This document shows, piece after piece, positions 1 through 13,500 of a DNA stretch of 64,000 nt. The stretch spans positions 62,001 through 126,000 of the forward strand of contig NZ_CANDNZ010000016.1 in assembly GCF_947387555.1 (NCBI RefSeq), in the 5' to 3' direction. Source of the DNA: Thalassomonas sp. RHCl1 (GTDB lineage: Bacteria > Pseudomonadota > Gammaproteobacteria > Enterobacterales > Alteromonadaceae). Both the position numbers and the translations under genes were made by a program. The notes beneath the pieces were generated by a model. That model was given only the letters and a program-made list of their open reading frames with translations. It ran no database searches and was not told the DNA's origin. Each line of letters begins with the position of its first letter. Position 1 is the first letter of the stretch.

Positions 1-1558
1 AATGATGCAATTCATCTTCGCTTAGCAGGTTTATATCCGCCAGCGATGCTTCCTTCGGCTCGGTAACGGCTGCAACTAAGCGCTCAAAGCGCTGATGCAG
101 GGCCTGGATACTTTCGGCTAAGAACAAGGCCGAGTCGTACACCCAGCTAATCAATATACCATCAGCTTCTTCGCTGGCATTGATTTTTAAATCATAACGC
201 CCCAAAGGCTCCCCGGATGCCAGCGGCGAAAATGCGATACCCGGCAGGGACAAATCATCGACCTCATTGGTGTTCATGGTAAACAGGATTTGTACCAGGG
301 GATCGTAACTTGAGCTACGGTTAATAGCCAGGCGTTCGATTAATTGCTCAAACTGAACATCCTGGTTGCTCTGGGCATCCAGGTTGACCTGTTTAACATG
401 CGCAACAAGCTCGGCAAAGGTCTCAAACCGGTTGTGCGTGCGCAGCACCAGGGTATTGATAAAGAAACCTATCAGGGGCTCAAGTTCTTTACGGGTGCGG
501 TTGGCACTACGGGTGCCAAGCACGATATCATCGCAATTGCTTTGTTTTGACAGCAACAGGCTGAACATGGCATGCAAGAGCACAAACAGTGAAGTATTGT
601 GCTCTTTCGCCAGCTTACTCAGGGTGTTACTGATCTCAGGCGATAGCTTGTGTGACAGCGTTCTGCCGCTATCCAGGCGTTTGTCCTTACGGGCAAAATC
701 CATGGGCAGGGCATGAAGCTCAGGGGCATCTGCCAGCTGATGCTGCCAGTAGTCAAGCTGTTTGGCCGCTGCTTCACTCTGGCTCCATTGTCTTTGCCAA
801 TGGGCAAAATCGGCATATTGAATATCCAGCTCAGCCGGGGCAAACAGAGTAGAGGAAACAAGCCCCTGGTAGCCTTCAATAAATTCTTTGACCAAGATGC
901 CCACCGACCAGCCGTCGGAGGCAATGTGATGCATATTAAACAGCAGCACGGCTTCATCTTTTGCCAAGGCAATATGGGCTATGCGCAGCATTAAATCCGA
1001 GCTTAAATCAAAGGGGATTTTACCGTTATTGCTGATTAGCTCGCCGACGGCCTGCTCCTGTTGCTTGCCGGACAGGGACAAGAGATCATGGCGTTCTATC
1101 GAGAAATCAAAGCGCTCCCGGACATATTGCAACGGCTCACTGAGCTCTTCTTTAAACACAGTGCGCAGCGGTTCATGGCGCTTTATGATGGCGGTAAAGA
1201 CCTTTTCGGCGACATCAAGATCAAAGACCCCCTTGACCCTAAACGCAGCTTGCAGCTTGTTTTGCGAGGCCGATCCCAATACCCGCTCCCGCAGCCAAAG
1301 CCGCTCTTGTGCAAATGACAGCGCCATACCCGCTTCTGGTGAGCGGGGCAGCTTTTCAATGTCACTTTGCCTGGCAGCCGGTGTCGCGATTTCATCCGTT
1401 AGATAGGCCAACAGCGCCTGCTTGTTTTCTTTTAGTAAGCTTTTGATCTCTGTGGTTAACGCGCCTTTGGCCGCTTTAATTGACAGCTCACCATTGTTGG
1501 CATTAAGCAGGATCTTCTTTTCTAAAAGCAAATCGATCAGTTGTTCTATCTTCATCAT
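1..1558 (-). CDS. NRPS4, N-terminal part (TubC docking - condensation), runs off left edge
   Basis: Partial gene: 519 codons read without a stop from ATG at 1558 to the window edge. The start codon overlaps the stop of the upstream NRPS (ATGA, 1555-1558), which fixes it and suggests translational coupling. Residues 1-55 form a TubC-type docking domain (begins MMKIEQLIDLLLEKKI, Lys-rich). From about residue 80 a condensation domain follows, with an N-terminal FAQERLWL motif and the active-site motif HHIASDGWS near residue 210. The HHxxxDG signature is complete, so it should be active, and it looks like an LCL domain, fitting the preceding module, which has no epimerase. The last visible residues (ADINLLSEDELHH) are the usual linker between C and A domains, so an adenylation domain should follow outside the window. 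It should extend the peptide carried by the last carrier protein of NRPS3. Any thioesterase of the pathway must be further left. Confidence 0.93.
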   Translation of the reverse strand, partial: MMKIEQLIDLLLEKKILLNANNGELSIKAAKGALTTEIKSLLKENKQALLAYLTDEIATPAARQSDIEKLPRSPEAGMALSFAQERLWLRERVLGSASQNKLQAAFRVKGVFDLDVAEKVFTAIIKRHEPLRTVFKEELSEPLQYVRERFDFSIERHDLLSLSGKQQEQAVGELISNNGKIPFDLSSDLMLRIAHIALAKDEAVLLFNMHHIASDGWSVGILVKEFIEGYQGLVSSTLFAPAELDIQYADFAHWQRQWSQSEAAAKQLDYWQHQLADAPELHALPMDFARKDKRLDSGRTLSHKLSPEISNTLSKLAKEHNTSLFVLLHAMFSLLLSKQSNCDDIVLGTRSANRTRKELEPLIGFFINTLVLRTHNRFETFAELVAHVKQVNLDAQSNQDVQFEQLIERLAINRSSSYDPLVQILFTMNTNEVDDLSLPGIAFSPLASGEPLGRYDLKINASEEADGILISWVYDSALFLAESIQALHQRFERLVAAVTEPKEASLADINLLSEDELHH

Positions 1559-4500
1559 AATGAAAATTCCTCTATTTCATCTTCATCCATTGATTCAAAG
1601 GAATCGCTCACAAGCTGCAGGGCTTTTTGTCTGGTAATTATCTGTGCAAGCGCTTTGATAGTGTTATTGTTATAAACTTGACGCAGGGCTAATTTTTGTC
1701 CGAACACATCCTCCATCCGGCTGACCATACGTATTGCAAGTAACGAATGTCCCCCCAGTTCGAAGAAGTTAGCGGCAATACTTATTTTTTTTGCTGGGAT
1801 ATCCAACAGTTCGGCCCAGATCTCCAACAGTTGCTGCTCTTCTTCGGTTTCTGGCGCCTGATATAAGGCGGGCATCACATAATGCTCCGAACCGGGCAAG
1901 GATTTCATGTCAACTTTGCCGTTGGCGGTTAACGGCCAGCGTTTTGTAAACACGAAAAAAGTGGGTAACATGTATTCCGGCAAGTTTTGCTGCAGCTGCG
2001 AACGCAGCTGCCGGGCCAGGAATTGCTGTCTTTGTCCGGGGTCTTGTTCTGCCGGCTCCCCCTTGCCTGATTGCTCGGGACTGCTTTCCTGGTTATCTTC
2101 AATCACCCAGGCAACCAGGTACTTCTCTCCGCCGCTATCGGTGCGGGCGGCGACAACACAAGACTCGACTTCCTTACAGGCGGTTATCTGCTGCTCGATT
2201 TCTCCTAACTCGATGCGGAAACCACGGATCTTAATTTGATGATCGGCACGTCCGATAAATTCGATATTGCCATCGCTGAGGTACCTGCCCAAATCACCGG
2301 TACGGTAAAGCTTTTGCCCCAACTCATGGTGATAGACAAAGCGTTCAGCGGATAAGGTTTCATCGCCGTAATAACAGCGGGCAACGCCATCGCCTGCGAT
2401 ACATAACTCACCGGGAACGCCAACCGGGCTTAGCTGCAAGTCCTGATTGACGATATAAAATCTTTGATTAGATAACGGCTTGCCATAAGGCACAGACTTA
2501 CGGCCACCGGTATCTTCCGTGATGGGGTAATTGATGGACCAGATGGAACCTTCCGTTGCCCCTCCCAGGCTATAAGTCACCACGCCGGGGAAAGCATCCC
2601 ATAAACGTTTCGGCAGGCCAGGGTCAATCCAGTCGCCACTCATCATCACCAGCTTTAAAGGAGCACTGCTGATGCGTTTTTGCATATCCAGTTGCTCCAC
2701 CAGTAAAGCGGCTGATACCGGCACCGTATCCCAAACCGTAACCTGCTCGGCTTCGGTCAGTTCCAGCCAGTGTCCGGGGTCTGTGGCAAGTTCGTCATGT
2801 GGGAAAATAACCTGGCCGCCGGCGGCCAGGAGGCCAAAGATATCATATACCGATAAATCAAAACTGAGCGCCGAAACCGCCAACACCTTGTCTTTGTCGG
2901 TAACATCATACCGGGCATTGATATCGAGCAGGGTGTTGACCGCCGAACGGTGTTCAATGGCCACTCCCTTAGGCTGTCCGGTGGAGCCTGAGGTGAAAAT
3001 AACATACGCCAAATCTGTCGGTTTTTGCCGGTTCTCAAAATTGGCGGCCTCCTGTTGTATATCTACCGGAATCACTTCAATATCACACAGATCTAACGGC
3101 TCGGTGTTATTGATAGCGTCATCTGGATTATCTAATAAGGTATAACGACAGCCTGCCTTTTTAACGACATTTTCACAGCGCTCTTGCGGCCATTTGCTTT
3201 CCAGCGGCAGATAGGCGCCACCGGCCATCATGATACCTAAGGTTGCCACCACCTGCTTTCGTCCTTTAGGCAGGCGTACCGCTACCAGCTCCCCGGTTTG
3301 TACCTCTAGCTGACACAGCTTTTTGCAAACGGCGAAAGCATGGACAAACAATTCACCATAACTCATTTGCCCGTGTTGATCTTTTATCGCGACGGCATCC
3401 GGGTTTTTAACAACACTTTTTAAAAATAATTGTTGCAGGGTCTGCTCGATCGGATAGTCAACCCGGGTATTATTCCATTGGCTGATTTGCAGCTGTTCGT
3501 TCTCGCTTAAAATCGCAATATCAGCCATACGTGAAACGCCGGGCATGGCCAGCAGGGTATTTTTAAGGTGACCAAGAATACGCTCTATCGTCAGTTCACT
3601 AAACTGCTCAAGCAGATAGTCCAAACGTAACCTCAGGCCATCATTTTCCATGGCAAGCAAGGTCAGCGGGTAATTTGTCCGCTCGACAATGGAAGAAGCC
3701 TCTATCTCAATGCCGGAGGCGGCATCGCCACTCCCTTCTTCAACCGGATAATTCTCGAACACAAGCAAGCTGTCGAACAAACCGGTATTGGTGGGCAGCT
3801 CGCTGGCTCTCTGGATTTCCAATAAGGATAAATAACCATATTCATTGCTTTGCATAAACTGTCTATGGATACTTTTCAGGCTGTCAGCAAGATTTTGTTC
3901 TTGCCCAAAAGACACTTTCAGCGGAATGGTATTGATAAACAGTCCCACCATGCTTTCAACATTTTCAACTTCCGTCGAGCGCCCGGAAATAATGTTGCCA
4001 AAAACCACCTGCTGTTCGCCGCTATAACGGTATAACAGGTAGGCCCAGGCCAGCTGCACTAAAGTGTTGAGGGTTGTGCCGTGTTCGCGTGCAAATTGTT
4101 TAATAATATTGGTCTGACTTTCATCGAGCATTATGCTGCTTTGCCGGTAGCCTGCCTGATCATCCTCTGTCGGCAGCTTGTCTACTATTAACGGGGTAGG
4201 TGCGCTCACATCCACCAGCAAATCCCGCCAATATTGACGCGCTGCTTCCATATCCTGCTGTTCCAGCCAGCTGATATAATCCCGGTAATTTGCCGGGGCC
4301 GGCAACAGTTGCCCGGCTTTAACGTCAACGTCTGCCAGCAGACCCCGGTAAAAGGCCATAACATCATTAAAAACAATCGGCGTACACCAGCCGTCTAACA
4401 GCATATGATGGAAGTTCCACAGTAACTGGTACCTGTCCTTGCCCAGCTGGAATATCGCCACCCGGGTCAAAGGTGCACTTTGCATATCAAAGCCCCTGGC

Positions 4501-7500
4501 TTCATCTTCGCGGCGAAACGCTTCAAAATGCGCTTGCTGCTCTTGCTCGCTCAAATCGCTGATATCTTCCTGGTACCACTGCAGCATTGCTTTATTGACC
4601 ACCAGCTGATGTAAACCTTGCTCATTCTCGACAAATAAGGTCCTGAAGATGTCGTAGCGCGCGATAACCTGCTGCCATGCTTTTTTAAAGGTATCAAGTT
4701 GCAAAGCGCCGCTCAGCACAGGGCATATCTGCACCACATAAGCACCATCTTCTAACAGGCTGTGATACAACATACCCGTTTGCATCGGGGTCGCGGGGTA
4801 GATGTCGGCAATATCAAATTGCTGTTGCCACTGATCTAACTCTTGTGTGCTGATCCGGGCCATAGGAAAGTCACTGACGGTATACTCGGTTTTTTCCAGC
4901 CCCAGGCAGTGGTCTATTATTGCCTGCAGGGCGAGTTCTATGGCCTGCACCAGGGAGTTCATCTCATTTGCAGTAAATGCTTCACTGCTGTAATGCAGGT
5001 CGACCAGCAATTGGCCGTTGAGCACTTTACAGCTGAGGGCAAGCGGTCTTTCCCTGGTGGCGTGGCTGGCAATCACTTGCCCCGGGGCCTCATTTGCCAG
5101 GCTAAAGTCTCCGTCTGCGGCCAAAGCCTGATCCAGCTGGCCAAGATAATTAAACAAGACCGTCAGGGCAGAGCTCGATGCTTGCTCCGCCGCCAACAGC
5201 TCCTCATCGCCTTTAAGGTAGTGCATCAGGCCGTAACCTAATCCCTTGTCTGGAATTGCCCTGAGGCTTTCCTTCACCTGTTTGATAACAGCCGCGGGAT
5301 CTTGTTGCCGGCTTTCAATCACCAGGGGATGAAGGTTGGTGAACCAGCCTAAGGTTTCGGAAAGATCCAGATCCGCCTTGATATCTTCCCGCCCATGGTA
5401 CTCCAGTTCAACACTTAAAGTGGCACTGCCGTTCCAGCTGTGCATCCCCAGATACAGGGCCGACAATAACAATTCATCTATTTTCGTGCGGTATGCCCGG
5501 TTACACTGGCTGAGCAATTGACCGGTGCTTTGTCTGCTCAGTTCACAGCTGGCGGTTTGTGTCGTTGCATAATGGCCGGCGGCACAAGCGGGAAGGCGGG
5601 CCGCAGACTCTCTTAGTTTCAGCTGTCCCAGCCAGAAGGCTTTTTGCACCGTCACATGCTCTGAATCCGCATATGCCAGTAATGTCTGAGCCCATTGCTG
5701 GTAGGAGCTGGTTTTCGGGCCCAGCTGCAACTTAGCTCCCTGTTTTACTTGCGACCACAGGTTTTGCAGATCACTAAGCAATATACGCCAGGACACACCG
5801 TCTACCGCCAGGTGATGACAAACCAGCAGCAGTCGCGCTTGCTCATCCTCAGTGCCCCTTATGTAGACCGCCTTAAATAAAGGTCCGCTCTTGATATCCA
5901 GTGACTGCTGGTATCGATTACAGATCTGCTGCAAATCGCTATCATCACTGTCATGCCAGACAAGCGCCGATTGCACATGATCCGGGGTCAGCTCCCGGTA
6001 ACGGGCTGTGGCGCTATTGCCGTCATAGTCAAAGGCTAATCTGAGAACATCGTGACGCAACAGCAGCTGTTCAACCATAGCGCTAAGCTGAGGGCGCGTT
6101 ATATCTGACGGCGGCACCAGCAGAACTGCCTGGTTATAGTGGCTATTATTTTGCTGATGCCCGAAAAACCATTGCTGAATGGGCAGCAGCACTTGTTCCC
6201 CTTGCGACGGCGTCTGGGAAGCCGGTAACACCTGTTTTTGCTCAAGCTCGGCTAACGCGGCTATGGTCGGGTTTTCAAAAAGCTGCCTGACCGTCAGGTG
6301 GATGCCGGCCCGTCTGGCCCGGGAAATCACCTGAATAGACAAAATAGAATCACCGCCGAGCTCAAAAAAGTTACTCTCGATACTGATTTCCCCGGCAGGA
6401 ATTTTCAGCAACTCAGCCCAAATTTCTGACAGCGCTTGCTGCTTGTCTGTCGATGGCGCCACATAATGGCTTGCAACCTGGCGGGTGACCGGCGCAGGCA
6501 AAGCGCTCTTGTCCAGTTTGCCGTTGACGGTTAAGGGCAAACTGTCGATGGCAACAAAAATTCCCGGCACCATATATTCCGGCAATGAAGCGCTAATTTG
6601 CTGCTTCACCTGCTGACAAAATCCGCCTGGCTCTTCATCCTTATTTTCCGGCACTATATAAGCCACCAGTTGCTGCCGTTGACTTTCATCGCTGTGCAGT
6701 ACAATGGCAACATTTTCAACCAGAGGACAATTTATGATCGCCCTTTCTACCTCGCCGGTTTCAATCCTGAAACCGCGTAATTTTATCTGGGCATCATTAC
6801 GGCCGAGATAGAACAGCTCTCCGCTTTCGCTCTGCCGCGCGAGATCGCCGGTTTTATACAGCCGGGTATGGCCCAGGTTAAGCATCTTAGCGGTAACAAA
6901 GGGATTGTCGATAAAACGTTCACGGGTTAACAGCTCACGGTTAAGATAACCCACAGCCAGTCCTGCGCCGCCGACATAGATCTCACCGACACAGCCGGTT
7001 GGAACAGGCTTTAAATCACTGTCGAGCAGATAAATAACCTGATCCCCCAACCCTTGACCAATAACCGACATGCCATGGTCGTCGGCGCGGCACACGGGTT
7101 TATAACTGGCATGTACCGTTGTTTCCGTGATCCCGTACATATTAACCAGGCGAGGGCGGTGCTCGTTAAAGCTATCCCACCATGGCAGTAAGCTGCTAAT
7201 TTGCAAAGCTTCTCCGCCAAAAACTACACAACGCAGTGCTTCAAGGGCGAACCCGTTTTGCAATACACTTTGACTAAAGGATTTAAACGCGCCCGGTGTC
7301 TGGTTGAGCACAGATACTGCCTGCTGCTGGCAAAGCGCTGCGACTTGCTCGGGATCCCTGGTGCAGGCGTAGTCGGGAATGACCAGTTTACCGCCGAACA
7401 AAAGGGCTCCCCAGAATTCCCACACGCTAAAATCAAAGGATATTGAATGGAACAGCAGCCAGACATCTTCTTCGTTAAAGGCAAAATCGCCATCTGTGGT

Positions 7501-10500
7501 GGCAAACAAACGGACAATGTTGGCATGGGATTGCAATACCCCTTTGGGTTTGCCGGTTGACCCTGAGGTGTAGATCACATATGCCAGAGCGTTATCAGCA
7601 AGTACTAACTCAGGGTTATGAATATTGCCATGCCCTGACTCAACCTCGCCACTTTGGCTTAATCGCGGATAAACCAACTGCAATTTAGCTTTAGACATCC
7701 TAGCTTCCAGGCTTTGCTGGGTAACCAGAAAACGAATATCTGAGTCCGCAATCATGTAATCCAATCTATCCTGGGGATAGCTTGGATCCAGCGGCACATA
7801 AGCGCCACCGGCTTTTAAAATAGCCAGAATCGCCACTGCCATCTCTAAAGAACGTTCCAGGCTAAGACCCACTAAGGTGCCCGGGGTTACCCCTTTGGCG
7901 ATCAGCTCATGGGCAAGCCGGTTGGCCTCTTGATTGAGCTGCTGATAACTCAGGACATTATTTTCAAAAACACAGGCCTGCCTCGCAGGGTTATGCTGCG
8001 CCTGCTGCTCGAACAGGCGGTGGGCCGGCCCGGTTTTAAACCCGGTCGGGTAGCGGTAGTCCGGCGCATTTACCTCGGCAACATTTTGCTGTTGTTGTGA
8101 AGCCGCTATCATAGGAAGCTGTGCCATAGCAACTTCGGGACTGTCTGTCATCGCCGTGAGAATATTCAGCAAATGCGGCAAGAGATCTGCGGCCAGAGAC
8201 TGGGCAAACTCCCCCCGGGTATTTAACGTCAACTGGATTTGCGCAGGCTGCTCCCCGCTGGCTTCCATTGGCTGTACCACAAGCGTTACAGGATAGTTGG
8301 TGCCTTCAAAGACTTCGATACTGTCCAATACTAATGCGGTATTTTTGGCCTGGCGGCCAACTTCTTCGCTGGCCGGGTAGTTCTCAAACACAAACAAGGT
8401 ATCAAACAAATCAGCGGATAATGTACTGCATTTTTGAATTTGCGATAACGGCAGGTAGGCAAACTCATCGGCTTGTACCTGTTGTTTATGTAAATCCGCA
8501 GCAGATTGGCTGACGCTTGACTGTGACTCCCCATGAGCAGCGAAATCCACTACCACAGGTAAGGTATTGATAAACAGCCCCAGCATGGTATCGACTCCCG
8601 GCAAGTTGGCGGGACGACCGGAAACCACGCTGCCAAAGACCACCTGTTCGCTGTTGCAGTATCGTCTTAACAGATAGGCCCAGGCTAGCTGTAAAAGTAC
8701 ATTGACTGTGGTGTGCTGGTCCCGGGCCATTTGTTCGAGTCTGGCGGTCAAGCCGGGGTCAATACTCATATGGTATTGTCCCTGGCACAGAGGTTGCCCG
8801 GGTAAAGCCAGGGGCAGATGGCAAGCCTCTTCGACCGGCGCCAGATAATTAAGCCAGAAGGCCCGGGCCTTTTCTGCCGGCTGTTGCCCCAGCCATTTAA
8901 GATAATGTTTAAACCCGGTAACAGGGGGCAATATCGCCAGGGCATTTTCTGCTGCCGCTTCGGTGTTTTCAATCAAGTGCTGATACAAAGTCCAGACTTC
9001 GCCAAAGAGCAGGGAAGTACACCAGCCGTCCCAGAGGGCATGATGATGCGACCACAAAATCTGATAGGTTTCGTCATCCAGCCTGAACAGGGTAAAACGC
9101 ATCAAAGGCGGCTGACAGATATCAAAACCGGCTTGTTTATCTTCCCCCCTGAGCTGTTCAATCTGTTGCAGCTGCTGCGCTTTAGGTAAATGGCGTAAAT
9201 CATGCTCCTGCCAGCCAAGGGTTTGTCCTGCCTCTTGCACCACCACTTGCAGGTATCCGGACTCGCTCGACCCCGGGTCAGACCCTAATGAGCCGGTAAA
9301 GGCGGTTCGCAGGATATCATGGCGCGCGATGATAAGTTGCCAGGTCCTGTAAAATAAGGAGATATCCAGGCCTTTAAGTTGTAGCAGCATTTGGTTGGTA
9401 TAGGCACCCGGAGAGAGCTCTGAGTGATAAAGTAAACCACTTTGCATTCCCGTGGCCGGATAAATATCTGCCAGCCGGTAGCGCGCTTCAAGCTCCTCTA
9501 GCTGACCCTGTTCCACTTGAGCCAGCGGGAAATCACTCGGGGTAAAATGTCTGCCCTGTATTTGGCAGCAGTGCTCAATGACCTCAGTTAACCCCGAATG
9601 AATTGCATCCGCCAGTGCCCTCCCTTGCACATGCGGCAATACCTGACTGTCGAAACTCATTTCAAAGCGCAGTTTGCCTTCATTCACCAGGCCGTTGAGC
9701 AACAAGCTTGCAGATCTGATGCAGTCATCAGCAATATTGTTGCCGGTCGGCTCGCTGGCGACAGCGATATCGGAGACTTGCTGCGTGAGCTGATCAAACT
9801 GTCCCAGGTAGTTAAACACTATATCCGGGGTTTGCCCGAGCAGTTCGGCATCCGGCCTAAGCTCGGACAGTATGCCAAAACCTATGCCATTGGCAGGCAC
9901 GCCGCGGCATTGTTCTTTGACGGCTTTCACTAAGCGGCTAATGCTGCCGGTTTCAGCTTGCAGGTACAGCGGATATTTACTGGTAAACCAGCCAACGGTC
10001 TGGCTTAAGTCCAATGTTTCGCACAGGGCTTCCCGGCCATGACCTTCCATTAATAACGAAAGTTCTGCGCTTTGCTGCGCTATGTTATTCCCTTGTGCCA
10101 GCTGCCAGCGGTTAAAACCAAGCAGAAAACCCGACAACAACAATTCATTAATGTGCAATTGATAAGCCCGGGTGGCACTTGCCAATAATTTTTCTGTCAG
10201 CCGGGTATCCCATTCGATCGACAAATTAGCGAAGGTCTGTTTTTCACTTGCCTGGTTCGTTGCAAACAAGGGTTTGATTTGCCTGCTTTGCTGCTGCCAG
10301 AAATCAAGTTCGCGGGCTAAATCATCACTGTTGGCGTAATCAGCTAAAAACTCACTCCATTGCTGTAAGGACGAGGTTTTCGCCGGCAGCGCCAGTGGCT
10401 GTTCTTGCCGGCTTTGCTGCCATAAGCTGTGCAGATCATCGATTAAAATCCGCCAGGAAATGCCATCAACCAACAAATGATGACATACCCACAATAACCG

Positions 10501-13500
10501 GGTTTCACTATTCGATGAAATCAGCGCCAATTGCATCAAAGGGCCGCGGCTGATATGCATAGCAGCCTGTACCTTATTGGCCACTTCTTCGATATGCCGG
10601 TCACTGATCTCTGCCACCTGACAGCTGGTAACTGTTTCGCCAACCAGTTTATCCAGGTCGTCTTCAAAAAAGGCATCGCTAACCTTATCTGCTGAAAACT
10701 TTAAGCGCAGTCCGTCATGTCGCTTTATCAGTTGTCGCAGCATAAGTTTAAGGCTTGCAAGATCCAAAGCCTCGGGCACCTTCAGCAGCACCGACTGATT
10801 GTAATGATGAGGCCGGTCACTCTCGCGTAAAAAACGGCGCTGGACCGGTAACAGTGCCAGGCTGCCGGTGCTGGCTTCTTGAATGGCTTGCTTATTCGAT
10901 GCCAGCTGCACATGGGGAGCAAGCTCGGCAATGGTTTGATATTCAAATAATTGCCGGGTAGTAAAGTGCAACCCCTGCTTGCTGGCTTTGGCAACGGTTT
11001 GGATAGAAAGAATCGAGTCGCCGCCTGAGGCGAAGAAGTTGTCTTCGATACCGATTTTTTCGCTGCGTAAAATATCCTGCCAGATATTCACCAGGGTCCG
11101 TTCAAGATCGGATCTCGGGGCCAGGTATTGCTGTTTAACCCGGGCCGAGATATCCACTTCCGGCAGGGCTTTTTTATCAATTTTACCGTTGGCATTAAGG
11201 GGCAGAGCCTGCACAGGCACAAACGCGGCAGGCACCATATAATCCGGCAACGATACCTTAAGGACACGGCGCAGCTGCTCGCTGTCGGGGACGCTAACGT
11301 GTTTGTCCTCAAGCACGACATAAGCAACCAGGTAGCCAAGCTCTGCTTCATAATTGGCGGTAACAACGGCTTCATTTACCCCGTCGACGGCTTTAAGGGC
11401 CGATTCGATTTCGCCGGGCTCGACACGGAAACCGCGGATTTTAACCTGATCATCACAACGGCCAATAAATTCCAGCTGACCGTCCCGGTTCCATCTCGCC
11501 CTGTCGCCGGTGGCGTAAAGCTTGCCGGGGCCAAACGGGTTGCCAATAAACCTTTTGCTGTTGAGCTCGGGGCGATTTAAATAACCGGCGACCACACCTG
11601 CGCCGCCGATATAAAGTTCACCGCTCAGTCCCCCGGGGACCGGCTGCCGGTGTTCGTCCAGCAGGTAAAGCTGGTGATTGTCCATAGGTTTGCCGATCGG
11701 CAATACCTGATCTACTTTGCCGATATTAGCGGTTACGTCATAGATGCTGCAGCCAACAACGGCTTCCGTCGGGCCATAATGGTTATAAATCTGGCTGGCG
11801 GGAAAGCACTGCTGCAGTTGACGGGCAAGGGATACGGGAAAGCTTTCTCCGCCGATGACAAACACATGTGCAAGCTGGCTCTGGAAGTTGTCTGCCAGTA
11901 AAACCAGCAAAGCTTTAACATGCATGGGGGTCATGCGAAACAGCTGAGGCGAAACGCTATCGGGCAGTCTTTGGGCCAAATCTTCCAATTCTTCACCACA
12001 GCGTAAAAACTGGACACTATCTCCCGTCAGCAGGGGTAAAAAGAGGCTCGGCACCGAAATATCAAAGCTGTGTGAGGTGACCAGGGTTGAACCGGAGAGA
12101 GCTTTGTCGTAGTAATGGCGTAAAGCGAACAGGCAATAATCGAGCAGTCCCGCGTGGCCCACAGGCACGCCGTTAGGCAGACCGGTAGAGCCCGAGGTAT
12201 AAATCAGATAGGCGTTACCTTGTGCGCTCAGTTCAACATCCGGGTTGCTATCGGCATAAGCCTGGTGCCAGCCGTCCTGCTGCCAGCCATCTAAGGTGAT
12301 AACATCTAAGCCGCCGATTGGCAGCTCGCCGAGCAGGTTTTCTGTCGTCAGGACAAATTCAATCCCGGCATCGTCCAAAATATGTCTGACCCGGGTGGCA
12401 CTGTTGTTCGGATCCAGTGGAATATAGGCGGCACCCGCCTTTAATACGCCAAGCATGGCAACCAGCAACGCCGGTGTCCGCTCCAGGAAGATGGCAATAT
12501 TTTCGCCCGGTTCGACATCCTGCTCCAGGAGAAAATCAGCTAAACGGTTTGCTTTTTGATTGAGCCTCGCATAACTGAGACGGGTCCGGGCATCTGCCGC
12601 CGCAATGGCATCCGGGTTAGTTATGACCTGCTGCCCGAACAGCTCCAGCAAGGTTTGCGCCTGGTTCTTCGAGTAAGGTTTGCCACTTCCCAGCGCAAGC
12701 AGGGCCTGACGGGCACTGTCATCGAGTAGCGACAACTCGTTTACCGGCGTTGCCGGATTTTGCAAGATGCTGGTCAACAGCTGCTCAAATCCTAAGGCCA
12801 TGCCTTCAATGCTGGACTTGGTGAACAAATCGGTCTTAAAGCACCAGCTCATTTGCAGGGCATCTTGTTGTTCTATGATGGTCAGGTCTAAATCGAAACG
12901 TATATGCAAGTCACCGGCATTGACGGGCTTAATATCCAGTCCCTGGGTGCCATAATCTTCATTATCCCGGCTCTCGAGCAAGAATTTCACCTGGCATAAG
13001 GGATTAAAAGATAACTCCCGGGAGAGCTTGAGTTCTTCAACCAATAATTCAAAGGGTAAAGACTGGTGGGAAAAAATTTCCAGGGTTTGTTCTTTATTGC
13101 GCTTTAACAGTTGTTCAAAACTTGGGTTGCCGGTCAGCTCGGTTCTAAAGGGCAGGGTATTGATGAAAAAACCAATCAGGGACTCTAATTCCCTTTGGTT
13201 ACGCCCGGCATTGGGCACCCCCATCACAATATCGCTTTCTCCGCTATAACGGGACAAGAGCAGGGCAAAAGCCGTTTGCAGTAACATAAACAGGGTGACG
13301 TTTTGCTGCTCGGCCAGGGTTAGCAGGGCCTGATAACGACTGTTATCCAGCACCAGCCAGTGCACATCCGCCGCATAACTTTGCCGGGCCGGTCTTGGCT
13401 TATCCAACGGCAAGTTATGCAATTGCGGTACATTGCGTAAATAATTTCTCCAAAAATCAAGTTCCTGGACAAATTTGTCCCCTTCAAGCTGCTGACGCTG

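Noticed and set aside
619-972. ORFs of 60-150 aa on both strands throughout the NRPS region
   Set aside because: They lie wholly inside continuous NRPS frames with intact domain motifs and lack ribosome sites; they are shadow frames.
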